Positions 24,513-34,003 are shown, counted from the stretch's first letter. The stretch: DNA of 64,000 bases from Actinokineospora fastidiosa (GCF_014648415.1 NZ_BMRB01000009.1:124001-188000); one strand, 5' to 3'. Notes: generated from the letters alone by a model not told the origin. Program-made: numbers and translations.

Positions 24513-26147
24513 ATGATCCCCGTCGTCATCGTCGGAGCCGGACCGGTCGGCCTCGTGCTCGCGCTGTACCTCGACCACTACGGGATTCCCTGCACCCTGG
24601 TCAACGACGAGTCCACGGTCTGCGCCGTGCCCAGGGGCAACACGCACAACGCCAGGACCATGGAGCACTACCGCAGGCTGGGCCTGGCCGAGGAGGTCCG
24701 CGCGCTCGGCCTGCCCGCCGACCACCCCACCGACGTCGCCTACTTCACCCGCTACGGCGGCCACGAGCTGGCCCGCCTGCCGATGCCGTCGACGGCCCAG
24801 AAGCGGGCCGCGGTCCGGACGGCGGCGGCCACCGACCAGGTCCCAGAGCCGCTGCACCGCGCCAACCAGCTCTACGTCGAGCGGGTCCTGCTCGACCGGG
24901 CCAAGGCGCGGCCGCGCGTGACGCTGCGGTTCGACTGCCGCGTCACGGCCGTGCGCCAGGACGCCGACTCCGTCACCATCAGCACCGAGCAGGGCGACCT
25001 GCGGTCCCGGTATGTCGTCGGCTGCGACGGCGCCCGCGGCGTCGTGCGGGCGGCGATCGGCGCGGAGTACCGCGGCGAGGGCGGCGTCGACCAGCCCGTC
25101 CTCGGCGGCCGGGCGATCGCGGCGCACCTGCGGGTCCCCGCTCTGCGCCACCGCGTCGGGCGGGCCGGGCGGGCGTGGGCGTACTGGGCGATCACCGAGG
25201 GGTTCGCGACCAACCTGATCTCCCTCGACGGCGCTGACGAGTACGTCCTGCTGACCAGCTCCGCCGACGCAGGCGGCGTGCCCGCGCTCGTGCGCCGGGC
25301 CGCCGGCGCGGACATCGAAGTCGACGTGCTCGGCCACCGGCGCTGGACGCCCGGCGTCGCGCTGGTCGCCGACCGCTTCGCCGACCGCAGGGTCCTGCTG
25401 GCCGGGGACGCGGCGCACCTGTTCACCCCGACCGGCGGATTCGGCATGAACACCGGCGTGGACGACGCGGCGAACCTGGCGTGGAAGCTCGCCGCCGCGC
25501 TGACCGGCTGGGGCGGCCCCGCCCTGCTCGACTCCTACGAGCGCGAACGGCGGCCCGTCGCCCTGCGCAACACGGCGGCGGCGCGGGAGCTGAACCGCGG
25601 CCTGGCCGGTCTCGCGCCGTCGGCCGAGCTGGAGAGCGACAGCCCGGAGGGCAGGCGGGAGCGGGCCCGCGTCGGCGCGCTGCTGGCGGCCCGCGGCGAG
25701 CAGTTCGCCTCGATCGGCGTCCAGCTGGGCGCGCGGTACGACGGCTCGCCGCTGGTGTGCGCGGACGGCGACCCGCCCGCCGACTCCCTTGTGGACTACA
25801 CGCCGTCCGGCGTACCCGGGGGGCGCGCACCGCACGCCTGGTGCACCGCCGGACGCGGGCCGGGGGACTCGCTGTTCGACCGCCTCGGCGACGGCTTCAC
25901 CCTGCTGCGCCTGGGCGACCGGCCGCCGGAGGCGGGCGCGTTCACCGCGGCGGCCCGCGCCGCGGGAGTCCCGCTCACCGTGCTCGCGGTGCCGAACCCG
26001 GACGTTCGCGACCTCTACGGCCGGGACCTCGCGCTGGTCCGGCCCGACCACCACATCGCGTGGCGCGGCGACCGCGCGCCGGACGACGCCCGGGCCGTCA
26101 TCGCCGCCGTCACCGGACACCAGGGGAGGACGGGCGATGCCCGCTGA
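24513..26147 (+). CDS. class A FAD-dependent aromatic monooxygenase, 544 aa
   Basis: PheA/TfdB-type NAD(P)H- and FAD-dependent hydroxylase. ATG at 24513, four bases after the methyltransferase stop. The Rossmann motif VVIVGAGPVGLVLALYL (~residues 4-20), the DG motif YVVGCDGARGVVRAAIG (~166-182), and the GD motif VLLAGDAAHLFTPTGGFGMN (~294-313) are intact. A thioredoxin-like C-terminal domain (~390-544) completes the usual architecture, and the length is normal. It likely hydroxylates the aminophenol or aromatic intermediate. Its 3' end overlaps the next gene by 11 bases. Confidence 0.9.
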   Translation: MIPVVIVGAGPVGLVLALYLDHYGIPCTLVNDESTVCAVPRGNTHNARTMEHYRRLGLAEEVRALGLPADHPTDVAYFTRYGGHELARLPMPSTAQKRAAVRTAAATDQVPEPLHRANQLYVERVLLDRAKARPRVTLRFDCRVTAVRQDADSVTISTEQGDLRSRYVVGCDGARGVVRAAIGAEYRGEGGVDQPVLGGRAIAAHLRVPALRHRVGRAGRAWAYWAITEGFATNLISLDGADEYVLLTSSADAGGVPALVRRAAGADIEVDVLGHRRWTPGVALVADRFADRRVLLAGDAAHLFTPTGGFGMNTGVDDAANLAWKLAAALTGWGGPALLDSYERERRPVALRNTAAARELNRGLAGLAPSAELESDSPEGRRERARVGALLAARGEQFASIGVQLGARYDGSPLVCADGDPPADSLVDYTPSGVPGGRAPHAWCTAGRGPGDSLFDRLGDGFTLLRLGDRPPEAGAFTAAARAAGVPLTVLAVPNPDVRDLYGRDLALVRPDHHIAWRGDRAPDDARAVIAAVTGHQGRTGDAR

Positions 26148-28992
26148 AACGACCGTGCCTGTGCTGATCGTCGGCGGCGGCGGCTCCGGGCTCACCGCGT
26201 CGGTCGTCCTGGCCGACCTCGGCGTCCGGTCGCTGCTCGTGGAGCGGCACGCCACCACGTCGCGCTACCCCAAGGCGCACATCCTCAACGGCCGCACCAT
26301 GGAGATCATGGCCCAGCACGGGCTGGCCGACGACATCTACCGCGAGGGCGCGCCGCCGGAGAAGTCCTCGGCGATGGTGTGGCTCACCAGCCTCGGCGGC
26401 GACGCCCCGTACGACAGGAAGGTGCTGCACCGCACCGACGCCTACGGCGGCGGGGCCCTCGCCGAGGAGTACGCGGCGGTGTGCGCGCAGCGGCACGCCA
26501 ACCTCGGCCAGCGGTGGCTGGAGCCCCTGCTGCGGCGCCACGCCGAGCGGCGCACCCCCGGCGGCGTGCTGTTCCACCACGAGCTCGTCGGCTTCGAGCA
26601 GGACGCGACCGGCGTGACCGCCACCGTGCTCGACCGCGGCCGGGGCACGACCCTGCGCGTGCGCGCCGACTACCTGGTCGCCGCGGACGGCGGCAAGGCG
26701 GTCGGCCCGGCCCTGGGGATCGGCATGGCGGGCGCGCCGACCTTCACCCACTGGATCAACCTGCACGTCCGCGCCGACTTCTCCGCGTTCATCGAGCACG
26801 ACGACGCCGTGGTCAACCGGGTCTCCTCGCTGACCGACGACGGCACGGTCGAGCACTGCGGCGTCGTCCCCATGGGCCCGACCCGGTGGGGCAGGCACAG
26901 CGAGGAGTGGACGCTGATGGTCGCCCGCCCGCCGGGAGCCGCCGCCGCGATGGACGACCGCGCCGTCGTGGACCTGGTCCGCCGCACGCTGAAGCTGCCC
27001 GCCTGCCACCCCATGGAGGTGCTCTCGATCAGCCGCTGGCCGGTCGAGGGCACCGTCGCCGAGCGCTTCCGCGACGGCCGGGTCTTCCTGGTCGGCGACG
27101 CCGCCCACCGGCACCCGCCCTCCGGCGCGCTCGGCCTGAACACCGGCATCCAGGACGCGCACAACCTGGCGTGGAAGCTGGCCGAGGTGCTGGCGGGCCG
27201 GGCCGACCCCGCGCTGCTGGACAGCTACGAGGCCGAGCGCCGCCCGGTGGCCCGCCGGGTGGTCGACCGGGCGCTGTACTCGGCGTTCAACCAGCTCGCG
27301 ATCACCGCGGGCACCGGGGTCAGCCCGGCCGCCACGCCGGAGTGGAACCGTGCCCAGCTGACCGCGCTGTTCGCCGACACCGAGGACGGCCGCGCCCGCC
27401 GGGCGGTCATGGCCGAGTACTTCGCCACCAACCGGATCACCTCCCGGCACCTGGGCGTGGAGATCGGCTACGACTACAGCGGCTCCCCCTACGTCCTGCC
27501 CGACGGCACGCCCGCGCCCGAGACCGACCCGCTGGGCCTGCGCTGCGTGCAGACCGCGCGGCCCGGCCACCGGCTGCCGCACGCCTGGCTGGAGCGCGAC
27601 GGCCGCGCGGTGAGCACGCACGGGCTCCTGCGCCCGGGCGCGTTCCTGCTGCTGGCAGGCGCGGAAGGCGGCCCGTGGCTGGACGCCGCCGCCGCGCACG
27701 GCGTCGACGCGCTGCGCGTCGGCCACGAGCTGCGCGACCCGGACGGGACCTGGACGTCCCTGCGCGGCCACGGCGAGCGGGGCGCGGTCCTGGTCCGCCC
27801 CGACGGCTTCGTGGCCGCCAGACAGCACTCCCACGACGACCCGCACGCGTGGCTCGCCCGCGCGCTGGCGGTCGCCAGGGGCCACCGAACACCCACCGAG
27901 GAAGGACACCGACCGATGACCACATGGGACGCCGACACCACCGAGGTGCTGGCCAAACTCAAGGAGTACGCGCTCGGCCCGATGCGGTTCATGAACGTGC
28001 TGAGCTGCTTCGAGCTGGGCATCGTGGACCTGCTGGCGAAGAAGCCCGGCCTGACCGCGCGGGAGATCGCGCGGACCGTCGGCGGCACCGAGTCGGCCAT
28101 CGAGCAGCTGCTGTTCCTGCCCGTCAAGGACGACCTGATCAGCCACGACGAGACCACCGGCGGCTACGCGCTGTCCGGCCTGGCCCTGCCGTCGGAGGCC
28201 GATCTCAACCGGGTCGTGCCGTGGATGGACATGATCAAGGTGATCTGCCTGCGCCAGCTGTACTACCTGTCCGACAGCGTGCGCACCGGCAAGGTCGTCG
28301 GCCTCCAGCGGTTCTACGGCTTCGACGGCACGCTCTACGCGGCCACCGCCGAGAACGCGGACCTGCGCGCCTCGTGGAGCGCGATGATGGACTCGGTCAC
28401 CGACTTCATCGACGAGTGGTTCTTCGCCCACTTCGAGGTCGCCCCGGGCGCGCGGGTGCTCGACGTCGCGGGCAACACCGGGCTCGGCGCGATCCTGACC
28501 CGCAAGTTCAAGCCCGAGGCCGACCTGACCGTCGCCTGCTTCGACTTCCCGGAGAAGGAGGCCGACGCGCTGGCCAACTTCCGCGCGCACGGCGTCGCCG
28601 AGCACTGCTCGTTCATCGGCGGCGACGTCTTCCTCGGCCTGCCCACCGGCTTCGACGTGGTGATGATCAAGCACTTCCTGGACATGTTCGACCACGAGAA
28701 CGTGCTGCGGATCATGCGCAACGTGCACGCCGCGCTCGAACCGGGCGGGCAGGTCTACATCCTCGTGCCGATCCACCCGGAGAACCTCAGGGACACCAAC
28801 TCGGTGGACTTCTTCCCGGCCTACTTCCTCGGCTGCACCATGGGCGAGGGCGGCCCGCAGAAGCTCTCCACCTACAGCCGGTGGCTGGAGGAGGCCGGGT
28901 TCGAGGTGACCGCCGCCCTCTCCCAGGACGTCGCCACGATGCCGCCCGACATGGTCCCCGTGCACGGCCTGCTGCGCGCGACCAGGAAGTGA
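26137..28992 (+). CDS. fused class A FAD monooxygenase and O-methyltransferase, 951 aa
   Basis: One uninterrupted frame encodes two enzymes. Residues 1-~585 are a class A flavin hydroxylase (VPVLIVGGGGSGLTASVVLA at ~6-25, VAADGGKAVG, FLVGDAAHRHPPSGALGLNTG near 318-338). Residues ~594-951 are a SAM O-methyltransferase (MTTWDADTTEVLAKL, VLDVAGNTGLGAILTRKF, VVMIKHFLDMFDHENVL). The linker is only HRTPTEEGHRP. The junction DNA contains GAGGAAGGA eight bases before an ATG at 27916, like a normal gene start, and a TGA overlaps that ATG in the +1 frame. So it is either a true bifunctional hydroxylase-methyltransferase, possibly with internal initiation, or a one-base indel in two coupled genes. Start ATG 26137 has GGGGAGGA. 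Confidence 0.85.
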   Translation: MPAETTVPVLIVGGGGSGLTASVVLADLGVRSLLVERHATTSRYPKAHILNGRTMEIMAQHGLADDIYREGAPPEKSSAMVWLTSLGGDAPYDRKVLHRTDAYGGGALAEEYAAVCAQRHANLGQRWLEPLLRRHAERRTPGGVLFHHELVGFEQDATGVTATVLDRGRGTTLRVRADYLVAADGGKAVGPALGIGMAGAPTFTHWINLHVRADFSAFIEHDDAVVNRVSSLTDDGTVEHCGVVPMGPTRWGRHSEEWTLMVARPPGAAAAMDDRAVVDLVRRTLKLPACHPMEVLSISRWPVEGTVAERFRDGRVFLVGDAAHRHPPSGALGLNTGIQDAHNLAWKLAEVLAGRADPALLDSYEAERRPVARRVVDRALYSAFNQLAITAGTGVSPAATPEWNRAQLTALFADTEDGRARRAVMAEYFATNRITSRHLGVEIGYDYSGSPYVLPDGTPAPETDPLGLRCVQTARPGHRLPHAWLERDGRAVSTHGLLRPGAFLLLAGAEGGPWLDAAAAHGVDALRVGHELRDPDGTWTSLRGHGERGAVLVRPDGFVAARQHSHDDPHAWLARALAVARGHRTPTEEGHRPMTTWDADTTEVLAKLKEYALGPMRFMNVLSCFELGIVDLLAKKPGLTAREIARTVGGTESAIEQLLFLPVKDDLISHDETTGGYALSGLALPSEADLNRVVPWMDMIKVICLRQLYYLSDSVRTGKVVGLQRFYGFDGTLYAATAENADLRASWSAMMDSVTDFIDEWFFAHFEVAPGARVLDVAGNTGLGAILTRKFKPEADLTVACFDFPEKEADALANFRAHGVAEHCSFIGGDVFLGLPTGFDVVMIKHFLDMFDHENVLRIMRNVHAALEPGGQVYILVPIHPENLRDTNSVDFFPAYFLGCTMGEGGPQKLSTYSRWLEEAGFEVTAALSQDVATMPPDMVPVHGLLRATRK

Positions 28993-29018
28993 CATCCCGT
29001 CCGACACTGGGAGGAACC

Positions 29019-30716
29019 ATGTACCTGCTGGGCGCGCACCGGTCGCCGGTGCGGCGGCTGCGCCTCGCCACCCGGAGGGACCTCGGCGCGGGCACCTTCT
29101 TCTGGCACGTCTGGGACGTCGCCGACGACCCGGACCGCCCGCTGCTGCACCGGATCGAGAACGGCGCGGTGCGCGGCTACTCGCTGCGCGAGCTGCGGAC
29201 CCGCGCCCTGCGCTACGCCAACTGGCACCGCGCGGCCGGGGTGCGCCCCGGCGCCCGCGTCGGCGTCTACACCACCGACGGCCTCGCGGGCCTGCTGCAC
29301 CACATCGCCATCACCAGCCTCGGCGCGGCCACGGTGCTGACCAACCCGAACATGGCCCCGCCCGTGGCCGAGCACTACTTCGAGCGCACCGACACCACCC
29401 TCCTGGTCGCCGACGCCGACCTCATCGCCGCCGCCTACCCCGGCAGCGGCCCGGCCGCCGGATCAGGCGGCCTGGTGACCGCGGCGGTGGCCGAGGTGGA
29501 CCGGGAGGCTACCGACGCGTCCGTCCCGCCGGGGCACCCCTACCGCACCGCGAACGACGACATCGTCCTGGTGTCGCACTCCTCGGGGACGACGGGCGTG
29601 CCCAAGCCGACCTCGTTCGCCCACCGCACGTTCGCCGCGGGCAAGCGGGAGCGGCTGTGGAAGTTCCCGTCCGCGCGCTCCGACCGCATGGTGACCGCGC
29701 TGCCGCAGAGCCATTCGGCGGGCATCAGCTACCTGAGCCTGGCCATCATGCTCGGCCTGCCCACGCTGATGACCGACGACCCGTCCGGCGCCGGGGTCGC
29801 CGAGGCGATGAACGCGTTCCTGCCCACCGTCGTGATCGGGTTCCCGATCTCGCTGGCGGACCTGCCGGTCGACCGGCTGTCCGACCGGGCCAAGCAGAGC
29901 GTCCACACCTGGATGGGCATGGGCGACGCGTCGCACGAGCGGCACATCCGCCCGCTGCTGCGCCTGGGCCGCAGGCCCACGCGCGGCGGATGGCTGCCCG
30001 GCTCGACCTATGTGGACGGACTCGGGTCCTCCGAGATGGGCATGGTGCTGTTCCGGAACGTCCACACGCCGGAGACGGACAACTACGGCCGCATGATCGG
30101 CAGGCCCGTCCGGGTCGTGCGGTCCGCCGCCGCGCTGGACGAGCGCGGCGCCGAGGTGCCGGTCGGGCAGGCGGGCCTGCTGGGCGTGCGCACGCCCAGC
30201 GTCACCCCCGGCTACGTCAACGCCCCCGACCTCACCGGCGACGCGATCCGCAACGGCTACTTCCTCACCGGCGACGTGGTGCGGCGCGACGCGGAGGGCA
30301 ACTGGTACCACCTGGACCGCACCCCGGACGTGATCCGCACGGCCGACGGCCCGGTCTACAGCCTGCCGCTGGAAGAGGTCGTGCTGAACGCGACGGCCGC
30401 GTTCGACACCGCCGTCATCGCCGTCGACGACGGCGCGGGCGCGGCGAGACCCGCCGCCGTGGTGCTGTTCAAGGAACCGTCCCCGCACGACGCCCGGGAG
30501 CTGCTGTCGCGGTGCAACGGCGCGCTCGCGGCGGCCGGGCTGGCGCGGCTGGCCGCGCTCGTCGTCGCCCGCGACCGCGCGGAGCTGCCGGTCGGCGTGA
30601 CCGGCAAGGTGCTCAAGAAGGTCCTCCGCGAGCGGCACGCCGACCTGCTCTCCGCGCCCGGGTCCCCGGCCGTCGCCGTCGACGCGGGCGCGCGGTCGGC
30701 GAGCGGGACGAACTAG
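29019..30716 (+). CDS. adenylate-forming acid ligase, 565 aa
   Basis: ANL-superfamily enzyme activating a carboxylic acid as acyl-AMP, then transferring it to CoA, a carrier or an amine. ATG at 29019 behind GGGAGGAACC. Core motifs: HSSGTTGVPKPTSF (~residues 190-203), GLGSSEMGMV (~333-342), FLTGDVVRRDAEGNWYHLDR with the hinge Asp-Arg region (~416-435) and a C-terminal catalytic lysine in VTGKVLKKVL (~528-537). It follows the fused hydroxylase-methyltransferase by 26 bases and precedes the C7N genes by 57. The likely substrate is an aromatic acid made by the pathway; an amide synthetase role is also possible. Confidence 0.85.
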   Translation: MYLLGAHRSPVRRLRLATRRDLGAGTFFWHVWDVADDPDRPLLHRIENGAVRGYSLRELRTRALRYANWHRAAGVRPGARVGVYTTDGLAGLLHHIAITSLGAATVLTNPNMAPPVAEHYFERTDTTLLVADADLIAAAYPGSGPAAGSGGLVTAAVAEVDREATDASVPPGHPYRTANDDIVLVSHSSGTTGVPKPTSFAHRTFAAGKRERLWKFPSARSDRMVTALPQSHSAGISYLSLAIMLGLPTLMTDDPSGAGVAEAMNAFLPTVVIGFPISLADLPVDRLSDRAKQSVHTWMGMGDASHERHIRPLLRLGRRPTRGGWLPGSTYVDGLGSSEMGMVLFRNVHTPETDNYGRMIGRPVRVVRSAAALDERGAEVPVGQAGLLGVRTPSVTPGYVNAPDLTGDAIRNGYFLTGDVVRRDAEGNWYHLDRTPDVIRTADGPVYSLPLEEVVLNATAAFDTAVIAVDDGAGAARPAAVVLFKEPSPHDARELLSRCNGALAAAGLARLAALVVARDRAELPVGVTGKVLKKVLRERHADLLSAPGSPAVAVDAGARSASGTN

Positions 30717-30773
30717 CTCGATTCTCCAGACCCCGCTGCCAGAGTGGGAACCAGCTACGAGGGGAGCCGTGTG

Positions 30774-31586
30774 ATGATCACGACCACGTTGACCGGCAAG
30801 TCGCTGCGCCTCGCCCGGCTGTCGCGCTCGGGGGACGGCCGGTTCCTGTTCGTCCCGCTGGACCACTCCGTGTCCGACGGGCCGATCGGCGACGTGGCGG
30901 GGTTCCCCCGGCTCGTCGAGGACATCGTCGCGGGCGGGGCCGACGGCGTGGTGGTCCACAAGGGACGCGCCCGGTTGATCCCCGCCAGCCTGCTGTCGGA
31001 CTGCGGGCTGATCGTGCACCTGAGCGCCAGCACCGCGCACGCCCCCGACGTCAACGCCAAGGTGCTCGTCGGCGAGGTCGACGAGGCCGTCCGGCTCGGG
31101 GCGGACGCGGTGAGCGTGCACGTCAACATCGGCTCGGACACCGAGGCCGCCCAGCTGGGCGACCTGGGCATGGTCGCGTCCGAATGCGACCGCTGGGGCG
31201 TCCCGCTGCTGGCGATGATCTACCCGCGCGGCCCGCGCATCGACAACCCCGGCCTGCCCGAGCTGATCGCGCACGCTGCCAACATCGCCGCCGACCTCGG
31301 CGCCGACATGGTCAAGACCGTGATGGCGCAGCCGATCGAGCGGATGGCCGACGTGGTGGCCAGCTCGCCGCTGCCGGTGGTCGTCGCGGGCGGCGGCAGC
31401 GGCGGCGACCCGGCCGGGCTGGCCGCATCGGCCATGGCGGCGGGCTGCCGGGGCCTCGCCGTCGGGCGCCGGGTGTTCACCAGCGCGTCGCCCCGGCTCA
31501 CCGTCGCCGAACTGGCCGCCATCGTGCACGGCCGCGCCCCCTCCACCGAGTCCGAACCGCGAACCCGATTGGCAGGAGTGCTGTGA
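30774..31586 (+). CDS. griI: GriI-type C7N aldolase (2-amino-4,5-dihydroxy-6-oxoheptanoate-7-phosphate synthase), 270 aa
   Basis: Class I aldolase of the DeoC/LacD-like group (PF01791). GriI and its homologues (for example FevI and AsuA1/A2-type proteins) condense DHAP with L-aspartate-4-semialdehyde, the first step to 3-amino-4-hydroxybenzoate; the archaeal relative makes ADH. ATG at 30774 (an in-frame GTG at 30771 is possible) after GAGGGGAG. Key features are PLDHSVSDGPIG (~residues 25-36), VVHKGRARLIP (~60-70) and the GADMVKTVMAQP segment with the predicted Schiff-base lysine at ~181, followed by VVVAGGGSGGDP phosphate binding. The stop overlaps the GriH-type start (GTGA). The symbol is used by homology only. 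Confidence 0.9.
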   Translation: MITTTLTGKSLRLARLSRSGDGRFLFVPLDHSVSDGPIGDVAGFPRLVEDIVAGGADGVVVHKGRARLIPASLLSDCGLIVHLSASTAHAPDVNAKVLVGEVDEAVRLGADAVSVHVNIGSDTEAAQLGDLGMVASECDRWGVPLLAMIYPRGPRIDNPGLPELIAHAANIAADLGADMVKTVMAQPIERMADVVASSPLPVVVAGGGSGGDPAGLAASAMAAGCRGLAVGRRVFTSASPRLTVAELAAIVHGRAPSTESEPRTRLAGVL

Positions 31587-32656
31587 AACTCGCCTGGATC
31601 GATCTGCGCACCGTCCCGTCCGACCAGCGCGCGGCCGTCGTGGACGCGGCTGTCCACGCCCGCGTCGACGCCATCGTGGACAGCGACATGGCGGTGCTGG
31701 AGACCTTGCCCAACACCGTCAAGCGCGTCCTGGTCGACGGCGACGCGCCGGGGTCGGCCATCGACCTGCGGCCGGTCGCCGACGCCGCCGAGCTGGCCGC
31801 GCTCCCGCCGGAGGCCGCCGCCCTCGTCGACGTCGTCGACGACCGGACCCTGCGGCTGGCCTGCGACGCGGCGATCGCGATGCCGCACACCGTGGTGCAG
31901 TTCGCCGACCCGACGAAGATCCCGCTGGAGATCGTGATCGCCGCGGCCGACCGCTCGGCGGGCAACCTGGTCTGCCGCGCCGAGGACATCGAGGAGGCCC
32001 GGGTCATCGTCGACGTGCTGGAGAAGGGCTCCGAGGGCGTGCTGCTGGCCCCGAGGTCCGCGGGCGACGTCTTCGAGCTGGTGCGGATGCTGCGCGCCAC
32101 CACCCCGGACCTGACGCTGGCCAAGCTGAGCGTCGACCGGATCACCCACCTCGGCCTCGGCGACCGCGTCTGCATCGACACCTGCAGCCACTTCGACGAG
32201 GACGAGGGCATGCTCGTCGGGTCCTACGCGCACGGGTTCGTGCTGTGCTGCAGCGAGACCCATCCGCTGCCCTACATGCCGACCCGCCCGTTCCGGATCA
32301 ACGCGGGCGCGCTGCACTCCTACGTGCTCGGCCAGGACAACCGCACGAACTACCTCAGCGAGCTGAAGTCCGGCGACGCGGTCCTGGCCGTCGGCGCGGA
32401 CGGGCGGACCCGGCGCATCGTGGTCGGCCGCATCAAGCTGGAGTCCCGGCCGCTGCTGGGCATCGACGCCACGTCGGAGGACGGCGTCAAGGTCAACCTG
32501 ATCGTGCAGGACGACTGGCACGTGCGGGTGCTCGGCCCCGGCGGCGCGGTGCTGAACGTGACCGAGCTGAAGCCGGGCGACGCCCTCCTCGGCTACGTGG
32601 CCACCGACAAGCGGCACGTGGGCTGGCCCGTCGGCGAGTTCTGCGTCGAGAAGTGA
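31583..32656 (+). CDS. griH: GriH-type 3-dehydroquinate synthase II homologue, 357 aa
   Basis: DHQ synthase II family (PF01959). With a GriI partner it cyclises and aromatises the C7 amino sugar phosphate to 3-amino-4-hydroxybenzoic acid; archaeal members make dehydroquinate. The GTG at 31583 overlaps the aldolase stop by four bases. Family hallmarks: LAWIDLRT at the start, KIPLEIVIAAAD (~112-123), VLEKGSEGVLLAP (~148-160), DRVCIDTCSHFDEDEGMLVG (~194-213), EGMLVGSYAHGFVLCCSET, FRINAGALHSYVL (~237-249), and the C-terminal ATDKRHVGWPVGEFCVEK. The tight GriI-GriH pair is the best chemical signature of this cluster. Confidence 0.92.
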   Translation: MKLAWIDLRTVPSDQRAAVVDAAVHARVDAIVDSDMAVLETLPNTVKRVLVDGDAPGSAIDLRPVADAAELAALPPEAAALVDVVDDRTLRLACDAAIAMPHTVVQFADPTKIPLEIVIAAADRSAGNLVCRAEDIEEARVIVDVLEKGSEGVLLAPRSAGDVFELVRMLRATTPDLTLAKLSVDRITHLGLGDRVCIDTCSHFDEDEGMLVGSYAHGFVLCCSETHPLPYMPTRPFRINAGALHSYVLGQDNRTNYLSELKSGDAVLAVGADGRTRRIVVGRIKLESRPLLGIDATSEDGVKVNLIVQDDWHVRVLGPGGAVLNVTELKPGDALLGYVATDKRHVGWPVGEFCVEK

Positions 32657-32672
32657 GCACCGGGAGGAACCG

Positions 32673-33965
32673 ATGCGGTCCTGGTGGGGCGCCGAGCTGA
32701 TCGACCACCGCCCGGACGACGCCGTCTGGGCCGTGGCGCACCACCCGGTGACCGTCGGCAGGCTGCGCGCCGAGACGCAGGCGCTGGCGCGGCTGTTCCG
32801 GGTGCAGGGCGTCCGCGCGGGCACCACGGTCGCCCTGCACGGGCGTCCCAGCCTCACCCAGCTCTGGGCGCTGTTCGCGCTGTGGTCGCTCGGCGCGCAG
32901 GTGGTCCAGCTCGAACCGGGCGTCGGCGCGGCCGACCGGCGGGCGCTGCTGGCGCTGTGCGCGCCGCAGTACCTGGTCACCTTCGGCGCGCCCGGCACGG
33001 GTTTCGTCGCGGAGTGCTCCGTGCTGGTCCGCAGGCTGCCGGGCGGGCGGCCCGCCCGGTCGAGCCACTGCGTGGTCCAGTTCTCCTCGGGCACGACCGG
33101 GCGGCCCAAGGTGGTCGGCCGCACCTCGGAGTCCCTGCTCGTCGAGCTGGACCGCTGGCGGGCGCTGGCAGGCGGGCCTGCCGAGGGCGAGACCGTCGCG
33201 GTGCTGGAGTCGACCGCGCACTCCTTCGGCCTGATCGGCGGGCTGCTGCACGCGCTGGACGTGGGCGCGACGGTGATGTTCCCGCCGTGCCCGGTGTCGG
33301 CGGCGCACGCCGTGCTCGGCTCGCCGCGCCTGCTCGCCGGGCTCCTGGCCGCCGACCTGCCCCGGCTGCGGCTGGCGGTCTCCAGCGGCGAGCCGCTGCC
33401 CGCCGACACGCACGCGGCGTTCCTCGCCCGGTTCGGCGTCCGCGTCGGCCAGGCCTACGGCACCACCGAGACCGGGGTCATCGCCGCCGACCTCGCGGGC
33501 GTCTTCGGCCCGCCCACCGTGGGCGTCCCGGTGCCCGGCGTGCGGACCCGGGTGGTGGGCGGCGTGCTGGAGGTCCACGTGCCGCAGTCGCCGTACCTGG
33601 ACCAGGACGAGCCGTGGACCGGCGGCTGGATGTCCACCCAGGACCTGGTCGCGGTCGACCAGGCCACCGGGGCCCTGCGGCTGCTCGGCCGGGCCACCAC
33701 GCCCGCGCTCGCCGAGATCGAGGCCGCCCTGCGCGCGCACCGGCACGTGACCGACGCCGTGGTGTTCGACGGCGAGCCGATCGAGGCGCACGTCGCCGCC
33801 ACCGAGGACATCGAGCCCGGCGAGCTGCGCCGGTGGTGCCTGCGCCTGCTGGGCGCCGATCGCACGGTGCCCGCGCGCTACCACGTCGTCGGCGAACTCC
33901 CGCGCACCGCGAACGGGAAGCTCATGCGCGACCGGCGACAGATCCTCCACCAGCGCGGGGCGTGA
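32673..33965 (+). CDS. short adenylate-forming ligase (aryl acid activating), 430 aa
   Basis: ANL-family ligase, shorter than usual. ATG at 32673 with GGGAGGAACC. Motifs: VQFSSGTTGRPKVVGR (~residues 136-151), QAYGTTETGVIAAD (~258-271), a shortened hinge region STQDLVAVDQATGALRLLGR and a C-terminal PRTANGKLMRDR with the catalytic lysine (~410-421). Placed directly after the C7N pair, it probably activates 3-amino-4-hydroxybenzoate or its modified form. Similar small ligases activate 3,4-AHBA starters in manumycin-type pathways, from general knowledge of those clusters. The acceptor could be a carrier protein, CoA or an amine. Confidence 0.82.
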   Translation: MRSWWGAELIDHRPDDAVWAVAHHPVTVGRLRAETQALARLFRVQGVRAGTTVALHGRPSLTQLWALFALWSLGAQVVQLEPGVGAADRRALLALCAPQYLVTFGAPGTGFVAECSVLVRRLPGGRPARSSHCVVQFSSGTTGRPKVVGRTSESLLVELDRWRALAGGPAEGETVAVLESTAHSFGLIGGLLHALDVGATVMFPPCPVSAAHAVLGSPRLLAGLLAADLPRLRLAVSSGEPLPADTHAAFLARFGVRVGQAYGTTETGVIAADLAGVFGPPTVGVPVPGVRTRVVGGVLEVHVPQSPYLDQDEPWTGGWMSTQDLVAVDQATGALRLLGRATTPALAEIEAALRAHRHVTDAVVFDGEPIEAHVAATEDIEPGELRRWCLRLLGADRTVPARYHVVGELPRTANGKLMRDRRQILHQRGA

Positions 33966-34003
33966 CCCGCCCCGCGCGAGAACCCGACAGCGAAGGAGCA
34001 GCC

